A DNA stretch of 63,138 bases from positions 1 to 63,138 of the forward strand of contig JAQWPD010000022.1 of assembly GCA_029245525.1 (NCBI GenBank). Direction: 5' to 3'. The position numbers and the translations under genes were made by a program. This document shows, one piece after another, positions 20,429-29,310 of this stretch. Below the pieces are notes generated by a model. That model was not told the origin of the DNA. It worked only from the letters and a program-made list of their open reading frames with translations, and did not search any database. Each line of letters starts with the position of its first letter. Position 1 is the stretch's first letter. Source of the DNA: Gammaproteobacteria bacterium (GTDB taxonomy: Bacteria; Pseudomonadota; Gammaproteobacteria; Steroidobacterales; GCA-2729495).

Positions 20429-22165
20429 TTGACTACAGAAATACGCCGCAGAGATGCAGGCAAAGGCGGCGAGTTGCCGCTGGATTTATCGGCGGTATTG
20501 CGCTGGATCTACGCTGCGCGCGGGGCTGATGCGTCCAGTCTGCAGCTCGGACTGGCCAATATGATTCCGGTGAGTCAGTTGGGCGGCGTAGAAGATGCGG
20601 TGATCCGTTTGCTTAAAGCCCGACAGAACCGGGAGAAGGTACTGATTTTGGGCGACTTTGACGCCGATGGTGCAACGGCTACTGCGGTGATGATGCGTTG
20701 TCTTGAGGCTTTTGGCTATGAGGGCGTGAGTTACATGGTGCCGGACCGCTTCACATTCGGTTATGGCTTGTCTGCGGGCATTACCGAAGAGGCGGCAAAG
20801 TTGCAGCCTAGCGTAATTATTACCGTCGACAACGGCATTAGCAGTATCGATGGCGTAGCCCGTGCGAATGAATTGGGTATTGATGTAGTGATTACCGATC
20901 ACCACTTGCCAGGTGAGCAGTTGCCGGCAGCTGTCGCGATTGTAAACCCGAACGCGCCCGGCAATGAATTTCCGAGTAAGTATTTGGCTGGCGTAGGCGT
21001 GGCATTTTATGTAATGGCAGCACTCGGCAAGGCATTGGCAGGAGCGGGTGTTATTTCTTCTGAAGTCGCGAAGACTGCTGCGGTAAGTTGTCTGGATCTG
21101 GTTGCTCTCGGCACAGTGGCCGATTTAGTGCCACTGGATCACAATAACCGGGTGCTCGTTTCACAGGGTCTGGCTCGTATTCGCGGTGGGTTATCCCGTC
21201 CGGGAATTTATGCTTTATTTGATTCTGCCAATCGCAATGCTCAGTCTGTGGTGGCTTCAGATATCGGCTTTGGTATTGCCCCGCGTTTGAACGCAGCCGG
21301 CCGATTGGATGACATGTCATTGGGGATTGATTGCTTACTGGCTTCCGATGCTGCATCGGCCAGAGAGATGGCAGTGCGGCTTGATAGGCTTAACAAAGAG
21401 CGTCGTGGTCTGCAGGATCAGATGCAGGAAGATGCCGGGCAATTGCTCGATAAGCTCGATGCGAAACTTGGCACTGACACGTGCTGGGGTTATTGCCTAT
21501 TCGATGAGCAATGGCATCAGGGTATCGTTGGTCTGGTGGCTACCAAAATTCGCGATCGGGTTAAGCGTCCGTCCATCGCTTTTGCGCCGGCGGATGTCGG
21601 CAGCAGCGAACTAAAAGGTTCGGGTCGCTCCGTTAAAGGGGTGCATCTGCGCGACGTATTGGCGGAAGTTAATGCGCAACATCCGCATATGATCGACCGA
21701 TTTGGTGGTCACGCAATGGCTGCGGGTCTGAGTTTGCAGGCAGATAGATTAAAGCCTTTTATGCAGGCATTTGATGCCGCTGTGGCTTTGCATCAGGAGC
21801 AAATTACCGATGTCGACACGCTCTGGTCTGATGGCGAGCTGGCAGCTGCAGAGCTTAATTTGCCATTGGCTGAAACGCTGCGCAATGCGGGCCCCTGGGG
21901 CCAGGCTTTCCCTGAGCCCTTATTTGACAACCGTTTCAGAGTGATTGATAAGCGTGTGGTGGGTGCGCGCCACCTGAAGCTGACCCTTGAGCCAAAGGGC
22001 GGCGGTGCCGAGATCGACGCCATTGCCTTCAATCGCGATGAGCTCCCCCGGAGGCATAGCGGTGGCAGTGATGGGCTCTATCGCATGGCCTATCGATTGG
22101 ATGTGAACGAATTCCGTGGGCGTCGCAAGCTGCAGCTGGTTGTGGAACATATTCAATCCGACTAG
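20429..22165 (+). CDS. recJ: Single-stranded-DNA-specific exonuclease RecJ
   Basis: RecJ degrades single-stranded DNA 5' to 3' in recombination and mismatch repair. The 578-residue protein from TTG 20429 matches the usual length. It has the DHH-family motifs ILGDFDADGATATA (about residues 71-84), ITVDNGISS, VITDHHLPGEQLP and IAPRLNAAGRLDDM, then the DHHA1-type region SGRSVKGVHLRDVL and RFGGHAMAAGLSL and a C-terminal OB fold. The TTG start is chosen because AAAGGA lies 8 bases upstream and the product begins LTTEIRRRDAG like other RecJ N-termini; an ATG at 20351 would add 26 unusual residues. Confidence 0.95.
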   Translation: MTTEIRRRDAGKGGELPLDLSAVLRWIYAARGADASSLQLGLANMIPVSQLGGVEDAVIRLLKARQNREKVLILGDFDADGATATAVMMRCLEAFGYEGVSYMVPDRFTFGYGLSAGITEEAAKLQPSVIITVDNGISSIDGVARANELGIDVVITDHHLPGEQLPAAVAIVNPNAPGNEFPSKYLAGVGVAFYVMAALGKALAGAGVISSEVAKTAAVSCLDLVALGTVADLVPLDHNNRVLVSQGLARIRGGLSRPGIYALFDSANRNAQSVVASDIGFGIAPRLNAAGRLDDMSLGIDCLLASDAASAREMAVRLDRLNKERRGLQDQMQEDAGQLLDKLDAKLGTDTCWGYCLFDEQWHQGIVGLVATKIRDRVKRPSIAFAPADVGSSELKGSGRSVKGVHLRDVLAEVNAQHPHMIDRFGGHAMAAGLSLQADRLKPFMQAFDAAVALHQEQITDVDTLWSDGELAAAELNLPLAETLRNAGPWGQAFPEPLFDNRFRVIDKRVVGARHLKLTLEPKGGGAEIDAIAFNRDELPRRHSGGSDGLYRMAYRLDVNEFRGRRKLQLVVEHIQSD

Positions 22166-22205
22166 CATCATTATTCTTTACGTATTTACGGGTTATTGAC
22201 GAACT

Positions 22206-23301
22206 ATGGAAACGGCGCAGATTAAATCCAGCCTGACCGACCTTCGCGAACGCACTGCTGCGTTGAGGGGGTATCTTTGACTTTGAAGGCAAACAGGAGC
22301 GTTTAGAGCTCGTTAATCAAGAACTTGAAGACCCTGAAGTTTGGGCTGATCCGGCGCGCGCAGAGGGGCTTAATAAAGAGCGATCTGTGCTCGAAAAGGT
22401 TGTGAGTTTTTTGGGTCAGGCCGACCACTTAATTGATGATGGTTTTGAGTTGTTGCAGTTGGCAGAAGAAGACAATGATCAGGATATGCTCGACAGCGTC
22501 CTTACTGATCTTGATGCTGTTAAAAGCGAAATTGAAAAGTTGGAATTTCAGCGGATGTTTTCCGGCCCGGCGGACGCTGCCAGTGCCTTTCTCGATATCC
22601 AGGCGGGTTCCGGTGGCACCGAGGCACAAGATTGGGCCGAAATGTTATTGCGCATGTATCTGCGCTGGGCAGAGCAAAATGGTTTTGATGCTGAGCTCAT
22701 TGAGGTCTCTGCCGGCGAGGTTGCTGGTATTAAGAGCGCTACCGTGCACATCAAAGGCGAGTATGCATTTGGCTGGTTGCGGACTGAAATCGGCGTGCAT
22801 CGCTTAGTGCGTAAATCACCATTTGATTCAGGTAATCGTCGGCATACCTCGTTTTCGGCTATTTTCGCTGCTCCCGAAGTTGACGATGACATTGAAATCG
22901 AAATTAATCCTGCCGATTTGCGCGTGGATGTTTACCGTGCCAGTGGTGCGGGTGGTCAGCATGTGAATAAAACTGAATCAGCGGTGCGCATTACCCACTT
23001 GCCGACCAATATTGTGGTGCAGTGTCAGAATGATCGTTCGCAGCATAAAAATCGTGATACCGCGATGAAGCAGTTAAAGGCTAAGCTTTATGAGCATGAA
23101 CAGCAGATGCGGAATGCAGAGATGAAAAACGTGGAGGACGCTAAGTCAGATATTGGCTGGGGTAGCCAGATTCGCTCGTATGTGCTCGATCAATCCCGTA
23201 TTAAAGATTTACGTACCGGCGTTGAAACCGGTAATACCGATGCCGTGTTAAACGGTTCCTTGAATCAATTTATTGAGGCCAGCCTGAAACAGGGTCTGTA
23301 G
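22206..23301 (+). CDS. prfB: Peptide chain release factor 2 (programmed +1 frameshift)
   Basis: RF2 reads UGA and UAA stop codons. The first 24 codons (ATG 22206 to CTT 22275-22277) end at an in-frame TGA; shifting +1 continues as [19 protein letters not shown] to the stop at 23301. The combined 364 residues match RF2. The body shows the RF2 anticodon-like SPF motif ([11 protein letters not shown]) and the peptidyl-hydrolysis GGQ motif ([13 protein letters not shown]). Autoregulation is built in: when RF2 is scarce, the ribosome stalls at UGA and shifts. The gene sits between recJ and lysS, as usual. Confidence 0.97.
22266..22281 (+). promoter_or_regulatory. prfB programmed +1 frameshift site
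   Basis: The bases AGGGGGTATCTTTGAC at 22266-22281 contain an internal Shine-Dalgarno-like AGGGGG, the slippery CTT codon and the in-frame TGA followed by C. This is the standard RF2 autoregulatory frameshift cassette, with the SD-to-CTT spacing expected for +1 shifting. Reading resumes at GAC 22279-22281. Confidence 0.96.
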
Positions 23302-23312
23302 ACTGTATAGCT

Positions 23313-24821
23313 ATGTCTGATAACAATAACAACACATCCATTGATCAAAATAAGTTGGTTGCTGAGCGACGCCAAAAACTGACGGCTCTGCGAGAGCAGG
23401 GCTTTGATTTTCCGAATGAGTTCCGGCGTAACACGCTGGCTGGTCAGGTTAAGGCTATTTACACTGAGCACAGCAATGAATTGCTTGAAGAGAGGGCTAT
23501 CGAAGTGCAGGTTGGTGGCCGCATGATGACCCGCCGTATTATGGGTAAGGCGAGTTTTGCCACTTATCAGGATCGCAGCGGAAAATTGCAATTGTTTGTT
23601 CAGCGCGATGCAGTAGGCGAAGAGGTTTATAAGAGTTTTAAAACCTGGGATCTTGGTGACATTGTTTGGGCACGCGGTGTGTTGTTCCGCACGAAGACAG
23701 GCGAGTTGTCGGTTAAGGTTTCTGAATTGCGCCTGCTAACTAAATCATTGCGGCCATTGCCGGATAAATTTCATGGGCTTTCTAATCAGGAAACCCGCTA
23801 TCGGCAACGCTATGTTGATCTCATTATGAGCGATGACTCGCGCACGGTGTTCACGCGTCGCTCACAAATAGTGAAGTATATTCGTTCGTACCTTGATTCT
23901 ATGGAGTTTCTCGAGGTTGAAACACCAATGATGCATGCTATTCCTGGCGGTGCCGTGGCAAGGCCTTTCGTGACTCATCATAATGCTTTGGATGCTGAGT
24001 TTTATTTGCGTATTGCGCCTGAGTTGTATCTTAAGCGTCTGGTCGTCGGGGGGTTTGAGCGGGTGTATGAGATCAACCGCAGCTTCCGCAATGAGGGCGT
24101 GTCGACGCGCCACAACCCTGAGTTTACTATGCTCGAACTCTATATGGCTTATGCCGATGAGCAGGTGCTCATGGATTTGCTGGAGTCTATGTTCCGCGGG
24201 GTCTCCGAGGCGGTTTTGGGCACAACCACCGTGACCTATGATGAGCGGGACTACGATTTATCTCAGCCGTTTAAGCGCATGTCGGTTGAAGAGTCGGTAA
24301 TCCAATTTAATTCTGACTTGGATGCAGCGAAGCTGCGTGATCGTGATTACCTTGTTGCGGTTTGTGAGCGTATGGAGATCCACGTCGAAGCGGGTTACGG
24401 TGCCGGCAAGCTAATGATTGAAGTGTTTGAGAAAACTGTCGAGGATCAGCTGTTTGAGCCGACATTTATTACGGGCTACCCCGCTGAGGTTTCACCATTG
24501 GCGAGGCGTACTACGGCAGATCCATGGCTCACTGACCGATTTGAATTCTTTGTGCATGGTCGCGAATTGGCCAATGGCTTTGCCGAGTTAAACGATGCCG
24601 AAGATCAGGCAGAGCGATTCCATCACCAGGTGGAGCAAAAAAACGCCGGCGATGATGAGGCTATGTTTTACGATGCGGATTATATCAACGCATTAGAAAT
24701 TGGTTTGCCGCCAACCGCAGGCTTAGGTATCGGTATCGATCGTTTGGTGATGTTTTTGACTGATTCGCCATCAATACGTGATGTGCTGTTGTTTCCGCAC
24801 TTGAGGAAGCTACAGGACTAG
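23313..24821 (+). CDS. lysS: Lysyl-tRNA synthetase (class II)
   Basis: LysS charges tRNA-Lys. The 502-residue class II synthetase has an N-terminal OB-fold anticodon-binding domain (about residues 60-175, with [20 protein letters not shown]) and the catalytic core with motif 1 ([18 protein letters not shown]), motif 2 ([17 protein letters not shown], then [13 protein letters not shown]) and motif 3 ([16 protein letters not shown]). It begins 11 bases after prfB, and the prfB-lysS pair is conserved. It ends the housekeeping block; a 187-base spacer follows. Confidence 0.97.
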   Translation: MSDNNNNTSIDQNKLVAERRQKLTALREQGFDFPNEFRRNTLAGQVKAIYTEHSNELLEERAIEVQVGGRMMTRRIMGKASFATYQDRSGKLQLFVQRDAVGEEVYKSFKTWDLGDIVWARGVLFRTKTGELSVKVSELRLLTKSLRPLPDKFHGLSNQETRYRQRYVDLIMSDDSRTVFTRRSQIVKYIRSYLDSMEFLEVETPMMHAIPGGAVARPFVTHHNALDAEFYLRIAPELYLKRLVVGGFERVYEINRSFRNEGVSTRHNPEFTMLELYMAYADEQVLMDLLESMFRGVSEAVLGTTTVTYDERDYDLSQPFKRMSVEESVIQFNSDLDAAKLRDRDYLVAVCERMEIHVEAGYGAGKLMIEVFEKTVEDQLFEPTFITGYPAEVSPLARRTTADPWLTDRFEFFVHGRELANGFAELNDAEDQAERFHHQVEQKNAGDDEAMFYDADYINALEIGLPPTAGLGIGIDRLVMFLTDSPSIRDVLLFPHLRKLQD

Positions 24822-24985
24822 TTGATGTGCATTAGATGTCGCTTTAATAGCCCGCTTCGGTAGTTTTATAGGGTTGAGGGGCGCAGCAAGTGTATTTTGT
24901 GGTCTTCAGGCGTTGTGGTTGCGGTGTATTAAGAGAGCCGGCATCGCGCATTGGTCATCCTCTGTCCATGCGTAGATTTATGTTC

Positions 24986-25002
24986 AGCCCTAGGGCTATC
25001 AT
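24986..25002 (+). promoter_or_regulatory. Palindrome and -10-like element just before the ChaN-like gene
   Basis: A perfect 12-base palindrome AGCCCTAGGGCT (24986-24997) runs into TATCAT (24997-25002), a 5 of 6 match to a -10 hexamer, only 7 bases before the ATG at 25009. If used, the transcript would be nearly leaderless and the palindrome would lie between -35 and -10, a place where a dimeric regulator could act. There is no convincing -35. Confidence 0.3.
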
Positions 25003-25008
25003 AAAGGC

Positions 25009-25890
25009 ATGATTCATCGCCTTATTGTTCTCTGGATGTGTTCGCTGTGTTGCGCACTTGCCGTAGCCGAGAATATGTTCGATGGGCAGGGAGGCACGCT
25101 GAGTAGAGCCGATCTGTTTGCCGCAATTAGCGCCGCTGATGTGGTGGTGCTTGGTGAAGTGCACACCGATGCGGGTGGGCATCGATGGCAGCAGAATCTG
25201 CTGCGTGATTTAGTTGATCAGAATATCGAGTTCATTTTATCAGTTGAAGAATTCGACCGTAGCCAGCAGTTAGCACTGGATGAGTTCTCCGACAAAAAAA
25301 TTAATGGCCAGGCGCTTAAAGACATTCGAGCATTTGTTGGCCCATCGGTGCGTGATCAATGGCGGGAGTGGTATCTGCCGCAGCTCGAAATTGCCCGCGA
25401 CGGAGGCGTATCATTAATTGCAAGTAACTCGCCGCTTAAATATTCCCGTATGGCCCGCAATGTGGGGTGCACAAATATCAGCGATCTTTCGGATGCCGAG
25501 CGTGCATTGTTTGAGTGCCCTCTGCTGCCAGTAGACCTTCTCTATCAGGCGCGTTTTTATCGGACGATGGAAAAGGTTTCACGGAGTAATAAGAAGTGGG
25601 GTATGAAACCACTTAGTCAGTTGCAGATGTCAAAAATGTTTCGTGCGCATCGCGTTTGGGATGCAACCATGGCAGGATCAATTGCCGATGCCCGTGAGCG
25701 ACACAAGCTTAAACTGGTGCATATCGTTGGTAGCTTTCATTCTGACTACAACGGCGGTTTGATTCAGGAGTTACAGGCACGTGCTTCGTCGGATCGTGTT
25801 TTGGTGATCTCAATTAGACCGGGCCGGGCGGCCCAGTTGCCGGTAGCCGATCAGCAGCGTGCCGATATACTGGTGTATAAGGGGACATGA
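25009..25890 (+). CDS. ChaN-family (DUF399) exported protein
   Basis: This 293-residue protein has an N-terminal signal sequence (about residues 1-20, with several Cys) and a ChaN-type domain. Visible marks are ADVVVLGEVHTDAGGHRWQQ (about residues 42-61), SVEEFDRSQQ, and a late VHIVGSFHSDYNGG that resembles the ChaN metal/haem-pocket region. ChaN of Campylobacter binds haem and is an iron-regulated lipoprotein; transfer of that role here is inference. The stop overlaps the start of the UbiD-like gene (ATGA at 25887-25890), so the two are translationally coupled. Confidence 0.75.
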   Translation: MIHRLIVLWMCSLCCALAVAENMFDGQGGTLSRADLFAAISAADVVVLGEVHTDAGGHRWQQNLLRDLVDQNIEFILSVEEFDRSQQLALDEFSDKKINGQALKDIRAFVGPSVRDQWREWYLPQLEIARDGGVSLIASNSPLKYSRMARNVGCTNISDLSDAERALFECPLLPVDLLYQARFYRTMEKVSRSNKKWGMKPLSQLQMSKMFRAHRVWDATMAGSIADARERHKLKLVHIVGSFHSDYNGGLIQELQARASSDRVLVISIRPGRAAQLPVADQQRADILVYKGT

Positions 25891-27596
25891 CAATGAGTAA
25901 CAGTAATCTGCCGGACAACTCCGTTGATACCAGCGACAGTACTGAAGACATCGATGCCACTTTGCTTTCACGCCGCACCATGCTCGGTTTGGCCGCAGGT
26001 TCCGCCAGTCTGGCGTTTGCCAACGCCTGCAGTTCAGAGAGCAGTTCATCATCGGTAGCGACCGGCGCCGCATTGAGCGGCAATATTCAGGCTCCCTTCA
26101 AAAGCATGCGCGATTATGTGGCCGCACTTGATGCATATGGCTTGGTCATGCGGATAGCCGAAGTTAACCAGGATGAATATGAAGCCACTGGACTGATGTG
26201 CCGTGCCCGGGACCAGCATGGCATGCGAGGTGCGCCGTGCTTTATGTTTGATGGGGTTGTTATTGGCGGTAAGAAGGTGAAGGGACCATTGTTAGTGAAT
26301 GAAAGCGGTAACTCTCATGCTGAGTGCATTGCCTTCGGTCTTGCGCCGGTGGATGATGGGCCGATCAGTACTGAACCATTTAACAGTTACCGCAAAGCTC
26401 GCGAGTATGTGGAGCAACTGTTGCTTGCCAACGACGGCGAGTACCCGACAATATCCCCGGTAGTTGTTGAGGCCGCTGACTCACCGTGTAAAGAAGTAAT
26501 ATTGCATGGAGATGAAATAGACTTAACTAAGTTTGCATTTATTCAGGGTAATCCGGCTGATGCTGGGCGTTACATAAATACCGGTCAGGTTTACACCCGC
26601 CATCCAAAGTACGGCGTGAACTTCGGTACCTATCGTTGTCACCTGCGCGGCCCGCGTGAGTTGGGCCTTAACTCGGAGCCGGGGCAGACCGGGTATCGTC
26701 ATTTAAAAGCGGCGCAGGCTCGTGGCGAAAAGGTGGCACAGGTTTCAATAGTGCTCACGCCCGATCCTTATGTCTGGATGGTCGCGGGCAGTAAAATGTC
26801 TTTCGGCAAAAATGGATTAGTGGATGAGATGTCCATCGCCGGTGGTTTAGCGGGGCAGGGCATTGACACTGTAAAATGCGAGACTAACAGCTTTATGGTG
26901 CCGGCGAATGCCGAAATGGTGATCGAAGGTGAGGTGCCGCTTGATGATCTGCGTCCGGAAGGCCCTTACGCTGAAATGGTCGGGTATCAGGGCAAGGTAA
27001 AGGATGAGGTGTTCTGGTTACGGGTTACCGCGGTAACTCATCGGCGAAACCCGTGGTTAATGAACAATTTTACCGGTGAGCAGGCGGGTGCATTAATGGC
27101 TGCCGGTCATGCGCGCTCGTTTATGCGTTTAAAAAAGAATTATCCTGCTGTTGTAGATTTCTTTCCAGATACGCGTGCGGTCGGGTTCTATTTTGTCAGC
27201 ATCAGTAAAACCCGGCCAGGTCAGGGCTTGGAAATTGCCCGGGCGATAGCAGAGCGTGATTTCTTTGCCAAGATTGTTGTGGTGCTTGATGACGATGTTG
27301 ATGTGACCGATCACGATGCCGTGCTTGCGGCTATCGGTGCGCGATGGCAACCGTATGGCAATCTTCAGGTTTACGAAGAAAGGCCGGCTTTGCCATTGGA
27401 TCCGAGCTCGGTAAAAGTGGGTAAGGGCAGTAAGATAGCAATCGATGCCACGCGGCAGTGGCCTGAAGAGAACGGGCCGACGGTATTTCCTGCAACGAAT
27501 GAGTCGTTACTATTGGCGGGTGCACCAGATGCGTTTGCTAACGTCGATGCGAAGTGGGGCGATGCTTTGCGCTTGTGGCGGCCCGGGTCAGGCTAG
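25887..27596 (+). CDS. UbiD-family (de)carboxylase with twin-arginine lipoprotein-type leader
   Basis: UbiD enzymes use prenylated FMN to remove or add carboxyl groups on aromatic or unsaturated acids. From about residue 70 the 569-residue protein shows UbiD features: GVNFGTYRCHLRGPRELGL (cofactor/substrate region), IEGEVPLDDLRPEGPYAEMVGYQG with the acidic residues of the E-R-D/E network, and VVVLDDDVDVTDHDAVL with the late acidic motif. The N-terminal 65 residues are unusual: SRRTMLGLAAGSASLAFANAC is a Tat-like signal (split here as a 20-residue core SRRTMLGLAAGSASLAFANA plus Cys), followed by a Ser-rich tether. That predicts export and possible lipidation of a family that is normally cytoplasmic. 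No UbiX is in the window. Confidence 0.85.
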   Translation: MTMSNSNLPDNSVDTSDSTEDIDATLLSRRTMLGLAAGSASLAFANACSSESSSSSVATGAALSGNIQAPFKSMRDYVAALDAYGLVMRIAEVNQDEYEATGLMCRARDQHGMRGAPCFMFDGVVIGGKKVKGPLLVNESGNSHAECIAFGLAPVDDGPISTEPFNSYRKAREYVEQLLLANDGEYPTISPVVVEAADSPCKEVILHGDEIDLTKFAFIQGNPADAGRYINTGQVYTRHPKYGVNFGTYRCHLRGPRELGLNSEPGQTGYRHLKAAQARGEKVAQVSIVLTPDPYVWMVAGSKMSFGKNGLVDEMSIAGGLAGQGIDTVKCETNSFMVPANAEMVIEGEVPLDDLRPEGPYAEMVGYQGKVKDEVFWLRVTAVTHRRNPWLMNNFTGEQAGALMAAGHARSFMRLKKNYPAVVDFFPDTRAVGFYFVSISKTRPGQGLEIARAIAERDFFAKIVVVLDDDVDVTDHDAVLAAIGARWQPYGNLQVYEERPALPLDPSSVKVGKGSKIAIDATRQWPEENGPTVFPATNESLLLAGAPDAFANVDAKWGDALRLWRPGSG

Positions 27597-27660
27597 CTGC
27601 CCGGAAAAGACCTATCGGCATTATTGTTGTATAACTTTCGTATGATCCGGGAGATCCGAA

Positions 27661-29028
27661 ATGGCAGTTTGGCACACCAAAACAGACCAGCCTCAACTTG
27701 TACCTAAGTTTATGAGCTGGTTAGAGCAGCGCAATCCGCATGAGCCTGAGTTCCATCAGGCTGTTTATGAAGTGGGTATTAATGTGCTGCCGTTTTTACG
27801 TAAACATCCCCAGTATATGGATGCTGCCATCTTTGGTCGCTTAACTGAGCCTGATCGCATTATTACTTTTCGCGTGGTTTGGTGCGACGATAAAAACAAA
27901 GTGCATATTAACCGCGGTTATCGGGTTCAGCATTGCAATGCTATTGGGCCTTATAAGGGTGGTATTCGTTTTCACCCAAGTGTGAATCTTAGTATTCTTA
28001 AGTTTCTCGCATTTGAACAAACGTTTAAAAACAGTCTTACCGGTTTGCCCTTGGGTGGCGGTAAAGGGGGCTCCGATTTCGACCCCAAGGGAAAGTCTGA
28101 CGCCGAAGTTATGCGATTCTGCCAATCGTTTATGACCGAGTTATATCGGCATATAGGCCCAGATACCGATGTGCCTGCCGGCGACATTGGCGTGGGCGCA
28201 CGTGAGGTCAGTTATTTGTTTGGTCAGTACAAGCGCTTGTCAAACACCTTTACCGGTGTGATGACCGGTAAAGGCTTGTCGTTTGGCGGCAGTCAGATTC
28301 GTACCGAAGCCACTGGTTATGGTTGCGTCTACATGATGGAGGATATGCTTGCCACCCGTGGTAATACATTAGAAGGTAAAACTGCTGTGGTCTCGGGGTC
28401 GGGAAATGTCGCTCAATACGCCGTCGAAAAGTTGATCGAGCAGGGTGCTAAGCCGGTCACAATGTCCGATTCATCCGGTTTTATTTTTGACCCTGCTGGC
28501 ATTGATCGTGCCAAGTTGCATTGGATCCGCGACCTCAAAGATACTCGCCGGGGGCGTATTTCGGAATACGCCGATGAGTTCGGCGTGAATTTTTATCCTG
28601 GCGAACGCCCATGGAATGTACCATGCGAACTTGCATTTCCCTGTGCCACTCAGAATGAACTCAATGTTCATGAAGCAAAGGCGTTGATCGCCAGCGGATG
28701 CATCGGTTTGTCAGAAGGTGCCAACATGCCTTCCGAGCAGGATGCCATTGATGTGTTCCAACAGGCAAAAATTTTGTTTGCACCCAGTAAAGCCGCCAAT
28801 GCCGGCGGCGTTGCTGTTTCCGGACTGGAGATGAGCCAGAACAGTATCCGGATGTCATGGAGCCGCGATGAGCTGAACAACCAGCTCCGCGATATCATGC
28901 GCAATATTCATGCTCAGTGTGAGCAATATGGGCGCGAAGATGATGAGTACGTCAATTACTTAAAAGGGGCAAATATCGCAGGCTTCGTTAAGGTGGCCGA
29001 TGCGATGCTCGCTTATGGCGTAATGTGA
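27661..29028 (+). CDS. gdhA: NADP-specific glutamate dehydrogenase
   Basis: GdhA makes glutamate from 2-oxoglutarate and ammonia. The 455-residue length fits the hexameric NADP type. The N-terminal domain has GYRVQHCNAIGPYKGGIRFH with the substrate lysine, the PLGGGKGGSDFDPKGKSD loop with the catalytic lysine, and DTDVPAGDIGVGAREV. The Rossmann domain has VSGSGNVAQYAVEKL, and the C-terminal region has LSEGANMPSEQDAID and NAGGVAVSGLEMSQNS. A GGGAGAT ribosome binding site lies upstream of the ATG at 27661. No gltBD-type gene or regulator is adjacent. Confidence 0.97.
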   Translation: MAVWHTKTDQPQLVPKFMSWLEQRNPHEPEFHQAVYEVGINVLPFLRKHPQYMDAAIFGRLTEPDRIITFRVVWCDDKNKVHINRGYRVQHCNAIGPYKGGIRFHPSVNLSILKFLAFEQTFKNSLTGLPLGGGKGGSDFDPKGKSDAEVMRFCQSFMTELYRHIGPDTDVPAGDIGVGAREVSYLFGQYKRLSNTFTGVMTGKGLSFGGSQIRTEATGYGCVYMMEDMLATRGNTLEGKTAVVSGSGNVAQYAVEKLIEQGAKPVTMSDSSGFIFDPAGIDRAKLHWIRDLKDTRRGRISEYADEFGVNFYPGERPWNVPCELAFPCATQNELNVHEAKALIASGCIGLSEGANMPSEQDAIDVFQQAKILFAPSKAANAGGVAVSGLEMSQNSIRMSWSRDELNNQLRDIMRNIHAQCEQYGREDDEYVNYLKGANIAGFVKVADAMLAYGVM

Positions 29029-29052
29029 AGTGTGGGTATTAGCAGGCTTAAG

Positions 29053-29097
29053 GTCGTGATCAAAAGCACGACATCTAAAGAAACACTCTGCTATAGT
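29053..29097 (+). promoter_or_regulatory. Promoter candidate with inverted repeat upstream of rhlE
   Basis: An inverted repeat GTCGTG (29053-29058) and CACGAC (29067-29072), 8 bases apart, overlaps a -35-like ACGACA (29068-29073). An 18-base spacer leads to TATAGT (29092-29097), a good -10. If used, rhlE would have a leader of about 200 bases. The repeat could be an operator or a weak gdhA terminator hairpin; it has no T-run. Confidence 0.35.
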
Positions 29098-29109
29098 CCT
29101 CTGCGTCGT

Positions 29110-29289
29110 GGCGCACTTCGGTCTGCGCCATCCACTTAAGCAAGGCAGGTTCGCCGGTTTAAGTTCTTAAAACAAAGTCTGGACCGAACCTCGCGCAACC
29201 GTTGCAATAACGGATTCTGCACATTGGTCAGGCGCCCCCGGTAAATCAGGTAATGCTTTGCCGGCGGATGTTGGGTAAAGCAACATCCG
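29110..29289 (+). promoter_or_regulatory. Structured rhlE 5' leader
   Basis: The leader before rhlE contains two clear hairpins. GGCGCA (29110-29115) pairs with TGCGCC (29124-29129) around a CTTCGGTC loop. CGGATGTTG (29265-29273) pairs perfectly over 9 bases with CAACATCCG (29281-29289) around a 7-base loop, ending a few bases before the AGGAG ribosome binding site at about 29295-29299. A long structured leader on a DEAD-box helicase gene suggests structure-dependent or cold-responsive control; that part is inference. Confidence 0.45.
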
Positions 29290-29310
29290 ACAATAGGAGT
29301 AAATCCCCAC

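Noticed and set aside
29053-29072. Inverted repeat after gdhA as an intrinsic terminator
   Set aside because: The stem is only 6 pairs with an 8-base loop and no T-run; it overlaps a better promoter candidate.
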